A stretch of DNA of 64,000 bases. It comes from Alphaproteobacteria bacterium UBA7691 (lineage in GTDB: Bacteria; Pseudomonadota; Alphaproteobacteria; Ferrovibrionales; Ferrovibrionaceae). The notes beneath the pieces were generated by a model. That model saw only the letters and a list, made by a program, of their open reading frames with translations, was not told the DNA's origin and made no database searches. The first letter of the stretch is position 1, and each line of letters begins with the position of its first letter. The stretch covers positions 750-64,749 of the forward strand of contig DLGP01000056.1 of the NCBI GenBank assembly GCA_002482765.1, read 5' to 3'. Positions 42,676 to 51,457 of the stretch are shown here, piece by piece. A program made the translations under genes and the position numbers.

Positions 42676-43187
42676 CAGCGGCGGCCATCGGTTTCGATGC
42701 GGCGCTCCGGCCCGCCATAGGCTTCATCGCGTTTGCGGCGGCGATCCGGGCCGAAATAGCCATCCACACGCACAAACTGGCGCGGCCGCGCAATGGCGGC
42801 AGCCAGCCGGGTGTAGAAACTCTGCACCGTATAGGGCTTGGCGACAAATTCATTCACCCCGGCATCGCGGGCGCGCACCACATATTCGATTTCCGAATTG
42901 GCCGTCATCATGATCACCGGCATCAGCCGGTTGGGCGAGGCCGGATCGTTGCGCAGCCAGCTCACCAGATCCATGCCATTCTGTTCGGCCTGCAAATCCC
43001 ATTCGGTGATCAGCACATCAATGCGGCCCTGACGCAGGATCGTCACCGCGCCCTCAAAATTGCGCGCGCGGTCGATATGATGCGCATCCAGCGTCACCAG
43101 CACGTCGCGGATCATCGTGCCCATCAGCCGGTTGGGGTCTACAATCAGAAAGTTGATCTTGGAAAAGTCGATCTTTTCCATGCTCAT
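42675..43187 (-). CDS. CheY-like receiver protein with Asp-to-Glu phosphosite
   Basis: 170 residues. The receiver fold keeps Asp17 ('FLIVDPNR'), Thr95 ('IMMTANS') and Lys117 ('FVAKPYT'), but the phosphorylation site reads 'VLITEWDL', giving Glu62 in place of Asp, and the second acidic-pocket residue is Pro18. Glu at this site often mimics the phosphorylated state. A basic C-terminal tail with 'FGPDRRRKRDEAYGGPERR' follows. It is probably a phosphorylation-independent regulator working with the downstream helical protein. Confidence 0.85.
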   Translation of the reverse strand: MSMEKIDFSKINFLIVDPNRLMGTMIRDVLVTLDAHHIDRARNFEGAVTILRQGRIDVLITEWDLQAEQNGMDLVSWLRNDPASPNRLMPVIMMTANSEIEYVVRARDAGVNEFVAKPYTVQSFYTRLAAAIARPRQFVRVDGYFGPDRRRKRDEAYGGPERRIETDGRR

Positions 43188-43405
43188 GTAAAACGACCTT
43201 CTTCAAGCCCCCGCGCCACCGATCTCACCATTCTTGGTTTAAGCGACAGAAACGCATCATACAAGCATACTACGCCGCTCAAACAGCACTCGCGGCAGTT
43301 GTCTATTGCCTGTTTTTCGACCGAAAGGCCGCCGCAAGCAAGAGGCAACACAGCATCACACAACAAACGTGATCGCTGATTTGGGCTATTCAACTCCAGT
43401 AATTG
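43188..43405. other. Gap between receiver and LpoA-like genes
   Basis: 218 bases that should hold the promoter of the receiver operon. I see no convincing small gene, repeat or terminator. Confidence 0.4.
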
Positions 43406-44905
43406 TTAATTTGTGGTGACCTGGAAATTGGCCGGCGCCGGATCAACCACCCGGGCGCCACGCCGCTGCACTTCCAGCACCGCCAGGCCACGTTCCACCA
43501 CGCCATCGGCACGAAAGCGGAACACGCCGTCATAACCGGCAAAACCATCCGGGTTATTCAACAGCATATCGGCAAAAAGCGGCTGGCCGGCCTGGATCGC
43601 GTTGCGCGCCAGCACCCCGGCCAGGGCAGTGGCATCATAGGCCAGGCTGGCCAGGCGGGCCGGGCGGCGGCCATAAACCTGCTCGAAGCGTTTGCGGAAT
43701 TCCTCAAAACCCTCCGGCGCCGGGCCGGCAAACCAGCCGCCGATCAGCGCCGGTTCATTGCCCAAGGAGGGATCATCCCACAAGCCGGTGCCCATGAAGC
43801 GCACGGCGCGCGGATCGATATCAAAATACGGCAGCAAAGGCGCCAGGGCGCGCAGCCGGGCGCCGCCTTCCGGCAGCAGCAGGCCATCAATCGGCGCCGG
43901 CGCCACCACATTGCCGGGCTGGCCCGGGCCGGCACTGCCGCCCAAAGCCCCGCTGGCACCCGGCAGCACGGCGCCTTCCGCCAGCGGCTCGGCCGGCGAC
44001 AGGCCACGCAAAGCGGCGGCAAAACGGCGCACGCTGGAGGTCAGGTCCGGCGCATCGGCGGGATAACGATCCTGGCGCAGCAGCCGCACGTCCTGATTAC
44101 CCGGCGCGGCAACGCCATTGGCCAAAGCCGCTTCCATCGCCTGGGCCACGGCATTGCCATAGGCCGAATCCGGCGCCAGCAGGGCAAAGCGGTTCAGCCC
44201 CTTGGCGCGGGCATAGGCCAGCACACGCGCCACCTGCTGATCCGGCGTGAAGCCCAGGATATAAACCCCGCCGCCGGCCACCGCGCGATCGGTGGAAAAG
44301 CTCAGCACCTTGACGCCGCGTTCCCGCGCCAGCGGCGCCACGGCCGCTGCCGAAGCCGAAAACAGTGGCCCCAGGATGATATCCACGCCTTCGGCCAGCA
44401 AAGCCTGCGCCGCGCTGGCGGCGGCTTCCGGCCGGCCTTCGGTATCACGCGGCAGCAGCGCCAGGCGATCATCGCCGATATCAAACAAGGCCAGCTGCGC
44501 CGCATCCAGCAGGGCGCGGCCCAGCGGCGCGCTGGGGCCGGATAGCGGCACCAGGAAGCCGATCCGCACACCTTCGGCGGCGCTCGGCATCACCAGGGCG
44601 GGCGGTGCCATGCCGGATGGGGCTGTGGGCGCTTCCAGCGGCCGCGCTTCCACCTGAACCTGCGGGGCAGGCTGCGGGGTTGCCTGGGGCGTGGCCTGGG
44701 GCGCCGGCTGGGCGGGCGGCGGCGCAGCAGCCAGGGGTGGTGAGGCCGGGCGCTGTGGCGCCGGCGCCGGGCGCACCAGCGAGGTGGGCGGACCATTCAC
44801 AATGGTATCAAGCAATTCGGGCAGCGATTTCGGCGCATGCTCGCAAGCCGCCAGGGCCACCATTGCCAGCATGCAGAACCCGGCCTTAAGGTAACGTCTC
44901 ATCAC
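43406..44905 (-). CDS. Penicillin-binding protein activator / LpoA-like lipoprotein
   Basis: 499 residues. The lipobox 'VALAAC' puts the lipidated cysteine at 21. A long Pro/Ala/Gln-rich linker (about 45-105) precedes a type I periplasmic-binding fold: 'IGFLVPLSGPSAPLGRALLD', 'GVDIILGPLFSASAAAVAPL' and 'RFALLAPDSAYG'. LpoA in E. coli activates the cell-wall synthase PBP1A from the outer membrane. Placement divergent from rsmI and yraN follows the conserved yraL-yraM-yraN neighbourhood. Confidence 0.85.
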   Translation of the reverse strand: MMRRYLKAGFCMLAMVALAACEHAPKSLPELLDTIVNGPPTSLVRPAPAPQRPASPPLAAAPPPAQPAPQATPQATPQPAPQVQVEARPLEAPTAPSGMAPPALVMPSAAEGVRIGFLVPLSGPSAPLGRALLDAAQLALFDIGDDRLALLPRDTEGRPEAAASAAQALLAEGVDIILGPLFSASAAAVAPLARERGVKVLSFSTDRAVAGGGVYILGFTPDQQVARVLAYARAKGLNRFALLAPDSAYGNAVAQAMEAALANGVAAPGNQDVRLLRQDRYPADAPDLTSSVRRFAAALRGLSPAEPLAEGAVLPGASGALGGSAGPGQPGNVVAPAPIDGLLLPEGGARLRALAPLLPYFDIDPRAVRFMGTGLWDDPSLGNEPALIGGWFAGPAPEGFEEFRKRFEQVYGRRPARLASLAYDATALAGVLARNAIQAGQPLFADMLLNNPDGFAGYDGVFRFRADGVVERGLAVLEVQRRGARVVDPAPANFQVTTN

Positions 44906-44940
44906 TTGCTCGCTTTCCGCCGCGTATTACGGAACCGCCC

Positions 44941-45888
44941 ATGTCATCCGCCGAGACCGGCGCCCCACCCGTGCCAGGATCGGCCAGCGATCTGCTGGCC
45001 GCCGCCCTGGCCGGCCTGGGCCGCCAGGACAGTTTCACCCCAGGCTTATATCTGGTGGCGACGCCTATCGGCAACGCCGCCGATATCACGGTGCGCGCCC
45101 TGGCGCTGCTGGCCCGCGCCGATGTGATTGCCTGCGAGGATACCCGCACCAGCGGCGCTTTGCTGCAACGCTATGGCATCCGCGCCAAATTACTGCCCTA
45201 TCACGAGCATAACGCGGCCGAGATGCGGCCGGAATTGCTGCGCCGGCTGCGCGCCGGCGCGGTGCTGGCGCTGATCTCGGATGCCGGCACGCCGCTGATT
45301 TCCGATCCCGGCTACAAATTGGTGCGCGAGGCGGTGGCCGAGAATTTGCCGGTCACCGCCCTGCCCGGCCCGTCCTCGGTGCTGGCCGGGTTATGCCTGG
45401 CCGGCCTGCCCACGGATCGTTTCCTGTTTGCCGGCTTTCCGCCCGCCAAGGCCCAGGCCGCCGAAGCCTGGGCCGCCGAACTGGCGCCGATCCAGGCCAG
45501 CCTGGTGCTGCTGGAAAGTGCGCAACGGCTGCCGGAAAGCCTGGCCCGGCTGGCCCAGATGCTGGGCGGCAGCCGCGAAGCCGCCGTGGCGCGTGAATTG
45601 ACCAAAAAATTTGAGGAAGTGCGCCGCGGCACGCTGGCCGAACTGGCGGCGCATTATGCTGCGGCCGGCGCGCCACGCGGTGAAGTGACCCTGGTGATCG
45701 GCCCGCCCGCCGCCGCCGACCTGGCCGCCCAGGTGGCCGACCTGGACACACAATTACGCGCCGCGCTTTTGCATCTCAGTGTCAGCCAAGCCGCCGCCAC
45801 GGTGGCCGCCGCCACCGGCCAGCGCAAACGGGCGGTTTATGCCCGCGCCCTGGAACTGGCCGGGGAATTGGCGCATGGAGCGAAATAA
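44941..45888 (+). CDS. rsmI: 16S rRNA (cytidine1402-2'-O)-methyltransferase
   Basis: 315 residues. 'LYLVATPIGNAADITVRAL', 'IACEDTRTSGALLQRYGI' and 'ALISDAGTPLISDPGYKLV' are the tetrapyrrole-methylase-fold motifs of RsmI, which methylates C1402 in the ribosomal decoding centre with S-adenosylmethionine. It heads the rsmI-yraN-BON lipoprotein run and overlaps yraN by 14 bases. Confidence 0.94.
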   Translation: MSSAETGAPPVPGSASDLLAAALAGLGRQDSFTPGLYLVATPIGNAADITVRALALLARADVIACEDTRTSGALLQRYGIRAKLLPYHEHNAAEMRPELLRRLRAGAVLALISDAGTPLISDPGYKLVREAVAENLPVTALPGPSSVLAGLCLAGLPTDRFLFAGFPPAKAQAAEAWAAELAPIQASLVLLESAQRLPESLARLAQMLGGSREAAVARELTKKFEEVRRGTLAELAAHYAAAGAPRGEVTLVIGPPAAADLAAQVADLDTQLRAALLHLSVSQAAATVAAATGQRKRAVYARALELAGELAHGAK

Positions 45889-46243
45889 GCGCCAGCGGCA
45901 TCAGCGCAGCGGACGCCGCGCCGAGGCGATGGCCGCCCTTTGGTTGCAGATCAAGGGATACACCATCCTGGCGCGCAATTTCCGCCATGGCAGCGGCGAG
46001 GTCGACCTGCTGGCGCGGCGCGGCCGGGTGCTGGCAGCGGTGGAGGTGAAATGGCGCCCCGACCAGGATCAGGCCGCCGCCGCGGTATCACCCCGGCAAA
46101 AATATCGCATCCAGCGCGCGGCTTCGGTATTCTGGGCACAATTGCCCGACCATGACCGGGTGGCCTTGCGCTTTGACGCCTTGCTGCTTGCACCCTGGCG
46201 GCTGCCACACCATATCCGGGATGCTTGGCGCCCGGAACTTTGA
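45875..46243 (+). CDS. yraN: YraN/UPF0102 family endonuclease-like protein
   Basis: 122 residues. 'GRRAEAMAALWLQIKGYTIL' with 'GEVDLLARRGRVLAAVEVKW' is the nuclease-like core of the family (Glu, Asp-Leu and E-V-K pattern). The biochemical role is not established. It starts inside rsmI, an arrangement kept across many proteobacteria. Confidence 0.88.
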   Translation: MERNKRQRHQRSGRRAEAMAALWLQIKGYTILARNFRHGSGEVDLLARRGRVLAAVEVKWRPDQDQAAAAVSPRQKYRIQRAASVFWAQLPDHDRVALRFDALLLAPWRLPHHIRDAWRPEL

Positions 46244-46263
46244 TTGATCTAGGAGAGTTATGC

Positions 46264-46896
46264 GTGACCCGTTTCATTGCCCCTGAAGCCACCCGATCCA
46301 GGCTGCGTTATGTGCTGCCGCTGCTGCTGCTCGGCACCCTGCCGCTGCTGCAAGGCTGTGTCGGCATTGCCGTGGGCGCCGGGGCCGCTGCCGGCGTGGC
46401 CGCCGCCGAGGAACGCGGCGCCAAGAATGCCGCCAATGACAAGGGCATCCAGCTTGCCATCAACGAACGCCTGTTTCAGAAAGACCTGAGCCTGTTCGGC
46501 AAGGTCAGCGTCACCGTGTATGAAGGCCGCGTGCTGCTCACCGGTGTGGTGCAGAAACAGGCCGACCGCGACGAGGCCGAACGGATCGCCTGGGAACAGG
46601 GCCGCGCCGTGGAAGTGATCAACGAATTGGTGATCGCGCCGAGCGGCAACCTGATCGATTCGGCCAACGACACCTGGATCACCAGCCAGTTGCGTTTCAA
46701 GCTGACCGGCGATTCCTCGGTGGTGGATATCAATTACTCCATCGATACCGTGAACGGCACCATCTATCTGCTCGGCCTGGCGCAGAGCGAGGCGGAATTG
46801 TTGCGCGTTACCGATCATGCCCGCACCATCCAGGGTGTGCGCCGCGTCGTCAGCCATGTGCTGCTGAAGACCGATTCGCGCCGGCGCCCGGTCTAG
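46264..46896 (+). CDS. BON-domain outer-membrane lipoprotein (DolP/YraP-like)
   Basis: 210 residues from the GTG at 46264, which has AGGAGA before it. The lipobox 'LPLLQGC' gives Cys32. Two BON domains follow, at about 65-135 ('SVTVYEGRVLLTGVV') and 140-205 ('NYSIDTVNGTIYLLGLAQ'). DolP-type proteins sit on the inner face of the outer membrane, bind anionic lipid and support envelope integrity. It is in the same operon as rsmI and yraN. Confidence 0.88.
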   Translation: MTRFIAPEATRSRLRYVLPLLLLGTLPLLQGCVGIAVGAGAAAGVAAAEERGAKNAANDKGIQLAINERLFQKDLSLFGKVSVTVYEGRVLLTGVVQKQADRDEAERIAWEQGRAVEVINELVIAPSGNLIDSANDTWITSQLRFKLTGDSSVVDINYSIDTVNGTIYLLGLAQSEAELLRVTDHARTIQGVRRVVSHVLLKTDSRRRPV

Positions 46897-46901
46897 CGGC
46901 G

Positions 46902-47729
46902 ATGGCGACCGGCAGCGCGGCGATTGAAACTGCTTTGCGCGCGCTGGGCGCCATGCCCGACGACCAGCTTGATATCGCCGAAGCCGCTTTGCTGATGGCG
47001 GCGCTGGACCGGCCGGAAATCGACCTGGCGCCCTATCGGCGCCATCTCTCCGATCTGGTGGGCCAGGTGGCAGGCGAAGATGCCGGCGCCGAGGCAGGGC
47101 CGCGCGCCCTGGCGCTGGCGGCAGTGATTGCCGGCGAAAACGACTATCGCGGCGATAATGACAGTTATGACGACCCGGCCAATGCCGACCTGATGCGGGT
47201 GATTGACCGCCGCCTCGGCCTGCCGGTGGCTTTGGGCATTCTTTATATCCATGCCGGCCGCGCCCAGGGCTGGGCAGTGGACGGGCTGGATTTCCCCGGC
47301 CATTTTCTGATCCGGGTGCAGGGCGAGGATGGCAGCCTGGTGCTCGACCCGTTCCATCGCGGCCGCATCGCCGATCCGCCGCTGATGCAGGATTTGCTGC
47401 GCCGGATCAGCGGTGAGCAGGAATTGCGCCCCGACCATGTGCGGCCGATGCGCAGCCGCGACGTGCTGTTGCGACTGGCCAACAATATCAAGGCACGGGC
47501 CTGGAAGAATGGCGATGTGGACCGCACCGCCACCATGCTGGAACGTATGCTGCTGGTGGCGCCGGATTTTGCCCCGGCCTGGCGCGAACTAGGCCTGGTG
47601 GAAGAAAAACGCGGCCGCATCCGGCAATCGATCAGCGCCACCGAGCGCTTCCTGGTGCTTTCCGCCGATGAGGGCGCAGGGCTTGAGGCGCAGGCCTTTC
47701 TGCACCACATTCGGCGCCAGCTTAACTGA
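46902..47729 (+). CDS. SirB1/transglutaminase-like and TPR protein
   Basis: 275 residues. 'LMRVIDRRLGLPVALGILYI', 'GLDFPGHFLIRV' and 'VLDPFHRGRI' make the transglutaminase-like SirB1 domain; the usual cysteine position is not evident, so catalysis is doubtful. A tetratricopeptide-like tail begins near 'NIKARAWKNGDVDRTATMLE'. It lies 5 bases after the BON lipoprotein gene. Function is unclear. Confidence 0.82.
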   Translation: MATGSAAIETALRALGAMPDDQLDIAEAALLMAALDRPEIDLAPYRRHLSDLVGQVAGEDAGAEAGPRALALAAVIAGENDYRGDNDSYDDPANADLMRVIDRRLGLPVALGILYIHAGRAQGWAVDGLDFPGHFLIRVQGEDGSLVLDPFHRGRIADPPLMQDLLRRISGEQELRPDHVRPMRSRDVLLRLANNIKARAWKNGDVDRTATMLERMLLVAPDFAPAWRELGLVEEKRGRIRQSISATERFLVLSADEGAGLEAQAFLHHIRRQLN

Positions 47730-47768
47730 CCAGCAGCACCAGCAATTCAGCAATAGAGGGAACCGGCC

Positions 47769-48725
47769 ATGGCGTTGAAGGTGGCGATCCAGATGGACCC
47801 CATCGAATCGATCGATTTCGATGGCGACAGCACCTTTGTGCTTGGCCTGGAAGCCGAAGCACGCGGCTATGCCTTGTGGCATTATCTGCCGAAAGACCTC
47901 AGTTTCCATGACCGCCGCGTGCTGGCCCGCGCCCGGCCGATGCGGCTGCGCGCCGAACGCGGCAACCATTTCAGCCTCGGCGCGCCGGAACTGATCGATC
48001 TGACGGATATGGACGTGGTGCTGATGCGCCAGGATCCGCCGTTTGACATGGCCTATATCACCGCCACGCATCTGCTGGAGCATATCCATCCGCGCACCCT
48101 GGTGGTGAACAATCCGGTGGCGGTGCGCAACGCACCGGAAAAACTTTACGTGACGCATTTTGACGGCCTGCTGCCGCCAACCCTGATCTCGTCGGATTTT
48201 GAGGCGATCAAGGCGTTTCGCGCCGAGCATCAGGACATCATCCTGAAACCGCTCTTCGGCAATGGCGGCGCCGGGGTGTTCCATCTGCGGCCGGATGACG
48301 AAAATCTCGGCTCGCTCTACGAGATGTTCACCAAGCTGAGCCGCGAGCCGGTGATTGTGCAGAAATACCTGCCCGAAGTGCGGCTCGGCGACAAGCGCAT
48401 CATCCTGGTGGATGGCCGCCCGGTCGGCGCCGTGAACCGCGTGCCGGCAGCCGGCGAGGCGCGCTCCAACATGCATGTCGGCGGCCAGCCGAAAAAGGTC
48501 GGCCTGACCAAGCGCGAGGAAGAAATCTGCGAAATGATCGGGCCGTTTCTGAAACGCGACGGACTGATCTTTGTCGGCATCGACGTGATCGGCGATTACC
48601 TCACCGAGATCAATGTCACCTCACCCACCGGCATCCAGCAGATCAACCGCTTCGACGGCAAAAAACTGGAAGCCGAAATCTGGAACGCCATCGAAGACGC
48701 CCTGAGCCGCCGCTCGCTGGCCTGA
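47769..48725 (+). CDS. gshB: Glutathione synthetase
   Basis: 318 residues, ATP-grasp. '[19 protein letters not shown]' is the family N-terminus; '[17 protein letters not shown]', '[19 protein letters not shown]' and '[17 protein letters not shown]' are ATP- and metal-binding segments. It joins gamma-glutamylcysteine and glycine. It ends the run that begins at rsmI. GAGGG lies upstream of the ATG. Confidence 0.94.
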   Translation: MALKVAIQMDPIESIDFDGDSTFVLGLEAEARGYALWHYLPKDLSFHDRRVLARARPMRLRAERGNHFSLGAPELIDLTDMDVVLMRQDPPFDMAYITATHLLEHIHPRTLVVNNPVAVRNAPEKLYVTHFDGLLPPTLISSDFEAIKAFRAEHQDIILKPLFGNGGAGVFHLRPDDENLGSLYEMFTKLSREPVIVQKYLPEVRLGDKRIILVDGRPVGAVNRVPAAGEARSNMHVGGQPKKVGLTKREEEICEMIGPFLKRDGLIFVGIDVIGDYLTEINVTSPTGIQQINRFDGKKLEAEIWNAIEDALSRRSLA

Positions 48726-48821
48726 GGCCACCCACTACTAATTGAACAGTTAGTCAAAAACGGTTTCACCCCGGCGCCGGCTGTGGCAGGCTGCGGCTTG
48801 CCTTAAGCCCGGAGCCTGCCG

Positions 48822-49613
48822 ATGACCGCCGATGCCGACCTCACCATCGACCTGCGCCAGTTGCCCTATGAAATGGATGCCGGGCTGGGGCCGCGTGGCC
48901 GGATCGGGCTGATTGCGCTATCCGGCGACCAGACCATCGAGCATGAATGCCGGCAGATCTGGCAGCAGCCGGATGTGGCGCATTATGTCACCCGCATCCT
49001 GCATCATGCCGGCAATGTGAATCTGGAAACCCTGCGCCGCATGGAAGGTGGCCTGGCCGACGCCGCTGCTTTGCTGCTGCCCGGCTTGCGGCTGGAGGTG
49101 ATGGCCTTTGGCTGCACCTCCGGCTCGCTTTCCATCGGCATCGCCCGGGTGCATGAATTGCTGCGCCAGCAAAGGCCCGAGCTGCGCTGCACCACGCCGA
49201 TGGAAGCCGGCTGCCTGGCCTTGCAACGGCTCGGTGCCAGACGCATCGCCTTCCTGTCGCCGTATCAGCATGAGGTGAACCAGGCGATGCGGCAGTACCT
49301 GATCGAACAGGGCTTCAGCGTGCCGGCCATGGCTTCCTGGAACATCGCCAACGGCGCCATGGTGAACCGGGTGAGCCAGGCCAGCGCCGCCGAGGCGGTG
49401 CGCCAGATCGGCCGCGCCCCGGATACCGATGCTGTATTTGTTTCCTGCACCGCGCTGCGGCTGGTGGAGCGGATCGAGGCGCTGGAGCAGGAAATCGGCA
49501 AACCGATTGTCACCAGCAACCAGGCCCTGGCCTGGCATTGCCTGCGGCTGGCCGGCATCGACGATGCGGTGCCTGGCTTTGGCCGCCTGCTGATGCTGCC
49601 CCTGGATGAGTGA
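48822..49613 (+). CDS. Maleate isomerase / arylmalonate decarboxylase-like (Asp/Glu racemase superfamily)
   Basis: 263 residues. Two cysteines sit in family positions: Cys98 in 'MAFGCTSGSLSIG' and Cys209 in 'VFVSCTALRLVE', the pair used by maleate isomerases. 'GPRGRIGLIALSGDQTIEHE' at the N-terminus is also typical. It could isomerise maleate to fumarate or act on related diacids. The stop is directly followed by the MITE-like element. Confidence 0.85.
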   Translation: MTADADLTIDLRQLPYEMDAGLGPRGRIGLIALSGDQTIEHECRQIWQQPDVAHYVTRILHHAGNVNLETLRRMEGGLADAAALLLPGLRLEVMAFGCTSGSLSIGIARVHELLRQQRPELRCTTPMEAGCLALQRLGARRIAFLSPYQHEVNQAMRQYLIEQGFSVPAMASWNIANGAMVNRVSQASAAEAVRQIGRAPDTDAVFVSCTALRLVERIEALEQEIGKPIVTSNQALAWHCLRLAGIDDAVPGFGRLLMLPLDE

Positions 49614-49614
49614 T

Positions 49615-49882
49615 TAGGGTCCGGACCCATTCTTAATGGGTCCGTGACGGCGTGATTTTCTTGCCTGGCCAGGAGGCAAGCCGAAAGCGATGTGGGACAT
49701 CGGTGAGGCTTGTCGACGCCGCCAGGCAAGAAAAGCACACCGCCCCGGAGGGGTTGGCCCAGGCAGGCCGCCGGACGTTGTCGCAAATCTTGCCCGTAGC
49801 CCCACTACGCGCTGCGATTTGTTCCTAGCCGGCGGCCTGCCTGGACCAATCCCGGACCCATTAAGAACGGGTCCGGACCCTA
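49615..49882. mobile_element. MITE-like palindromic element with 30-bp terminal inverted repeats
   Basis: The ends (49615-49644 and 49853-49882) are inverted repeats of 30 bases with one mismatch, each itself a hairpin. Inside are a perfect 14-bp inverted repeat (49656-49669 with 49721-49734) and a 21-bp one with one mismatch (49754-49774 with 49829-49849). TA flanks both ends, as in TA-duplicating elements such as IS630/Tc1 relatives. No coding frame is convincing. It lies between convergent genes and touches both stop regions. Confidence 0.7.
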
Positions 49883-50767
49883 GTGGATAAGGTCGAGCCG
49901 GGCCAGCTTGTCCGGGTTGCGTACCACGAAGATGGCGCGGATGCGGCCCTGCTCGATGCCGAAGGTGAATACCGAGACCGGCACCCCGGCATGAAACACC
50001 ACAAAACCCGGCTGACCGTTGACGCGGCAGAATTGCCGGCTGAAACCCGGGCCATTCTTGCGCGCCAGGCCGGCGAAAAACCGCGCACAACGATCCGCGC
50101 CATGGATCACATTCAGCGCTGCGCGCGCCTTGCCGCCGCCATCGGACCAGATCATCGCATCATCGGCCAGCAAACCGGCGAAGGCCGCCACATCGCCGCT
50201 TTCGGCAGCCTGAGCGAAACGCCGCGCCAGATCACGGGCGCGATCCCGGGCTTCCGCCTGATGCTGATTATCGGCGGCGCCGAAACGCGGCCGATCCGCC
50301 TGCACATGTTTCTGCGCCCGGCTGACCAATTGCCGGCAGGCGGCTTCGCTTTTGCCGAGGATGGCGGCGATTGCCGGGTAATCATAGTCAAAGGCCTGGC
50401 GCAGCAGATAGGCGGCGCGTTCGGCCGGCGATAGCCGCTCCAGCACCAGCAGGAAGGCAAGCGACAGGCTTTCCGCCAGTTCCACCTCAAAATCCGCCTC
50501 TGCCGCCAGTACCGGTTCCGGCAGCCAGGGTCCGGTATAGGCGGCGCGTTCCACCTTGGCGGCGCGCAGCCGGTCAATACACAGCCGGGTGCAGGCGGTG
50601 ACCAGCCAGGCTTCCGGGTTGCGCAAATCAGCCAGGCTCTGGCCATGCCAGCGCAGATACGTGTCCTGCACCGCATCCTCGGCCTCGCCGACACTGCCGA
50701 GCATACGATAGGCCAGACCCTGCAAACGGCGGCGATGGCGTTCAAACAGCGCGGCGTGATCGCTCAT
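49880..50767 (-). CDS. ECF41-group sigma factor (SigJ-like, with SnoaL-like C-terminal domain)
   Basis: 295 residues. Sigma-2 ('LAYRMLGSVGEAEDAVQDTY') and sigma-4 ('LSPAERAAYLLRQAFDYDY') regions are followed by a SnoaL-like extension. The ECF41 signatures WLPEP (81-85), DGGGK (209-213) and NPDKL near the end are all visible. In this group the C-terminal domain takes the place of an anti-sigma factor. The gene overlaps the carboxymuconolactone-decarboxylase-like gene by ATGA, the usual ECF41 partner. Confidence 0.92.
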   Translation of the reverse strand: MSDHAALFERHRRRLQGLAYRMLGSVGEAEDAVQDTYLRWHGQSLADLRNPEAWLVTACTRLCIDRLRAAKVERAAYTGPWLPEPVLAAEADFEVELAESLSLAFLLVLERLSPAERAAYLLRQAFDYDYPAIAAILGKSEAACRQLVSRAQKHVQADRPRFGAADNQHQAEARDRARDLARRFAQAAESGDVAAFAGLLADDAMIWSDGGGKARAALNVIHGADRCARFFAGLARKNGPGFSRQFCRVNGQPGFVVFHAGVPVSVFTFGIEQGRIRAIFVVRNPDKLARLDLIH

Positions 50768-51300
50768 GCCGCCACCTGCACCAAAGCGCAGGTCTGTGCA
50801 TAACCCAAAGCCCGCTTCACACTGGGATAGAAACGCGCCACGGCGATATGAAAGCTCAGTTCGATCATCGCGGCGCGGCCACAATGCTGCTCCAGTTCCT
50901 GCCGCAGCGCCTCAAGTTCGGGCGTGTTGGCCGCCACCGCTTGGCCGAAACGCCAGGCCAGGCCAAGCGGCGCCGGCAGGTCCTCCGGCCGGCCGGCCAG
51001 CGCGGCACGCAGCAGGACCGGATCGGCGCCCTCGGCGCGATCCAGATTGACATGGATCTGCACACATGCGCCGCAATCATCCTGCTGCACCGCGCCCAAT
51101 GTGGCGAATTGCCGGATCGCTGCCGGCAGGGCGGCATCGGCGGCCGCGCGGTTCATCGCCGTGATGGCCTGGATATGGCCCAGCACCGGGCTGCCCAGCG
51201 TGGCCATTTCGCGCTGATAATCCAGCCGCACGCCCAGCACGGCTTCGGCGGCGGCGATGCGTTCCAGGGCGGTGACAACGGCATGCGGATTCTGGCTCAT
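50764..51300 (-). CDS. Carboxymuconolactone decarboxylase / AhpD-like protein (ECF41 partner)
   Basis: 178 residues. The AhpD-type redox site is 'DDCGACVQIH' (Cys76, Cys79, His83). Such proteins are the standard genomic partner and target of ECF41 sigma factors and may remove peroxides or other reactive compounds. The gene is first in the operon and has the ECF41-type promoter directly upstream. Confidence 0.88.
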   Translation of the reverse strand: MSQNPHAVVTALERIAAAEAVLGVRLDYQREMATLGSPVLGHIQAITAMNRAAADAALPAAIRQFATLGAVQQDDCGACVQIHVNLDRAEGADPVLLRAALAGRPEDLPAPLGLAWRFGQAVAANTPELEALRQELEQHCGRAAMIELSFHIAVARFYPSVKRALGYAQTCALVQVAA

Positions 51301-51333
51301 GGCGGCGCTCCTTCAGATGTAAGCTACACCCAA

Positions 51334-51360
51334 GACGGCGCCGGCCGGCATATTGTGACA
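51334..51360 (-). promoter_or_regulatory. ECF41-type promoter
   Basis: On the minus strand TGTCACA (51360-51354), 16 bases, CGTC (51337-51334). This is the exact motif and spacing reported for ECF41 promoters, about 33 bases before the start of the ECF41 partner gene, so the operon is probably autoregulated. Confidence 0.85.
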
Positions 51361-51374
51361 GGGCCGCGGCTTTT

Positions 51375-51457
51375 TCTATTGCGCCGCCAGCTCTATTGCG
51401 CCGGCTGCGCCGGGCGCAGCTTGCTCTATTGCGCCGGCTGTGCCGGACGCAGGGCGC
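51375..51457. repeat. Direct repeats of the 3' end of the EamA gene
   Basis: A 33-bp unit at 51425-51457 (last codons and stop of the transporter) recurs at 51392-51424 with five differences, and its first 12 bases recur again at 51375. Read through the stop, the second copy would encode LRPAQPAQ and another stop in frame. Confidence 0.6.
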
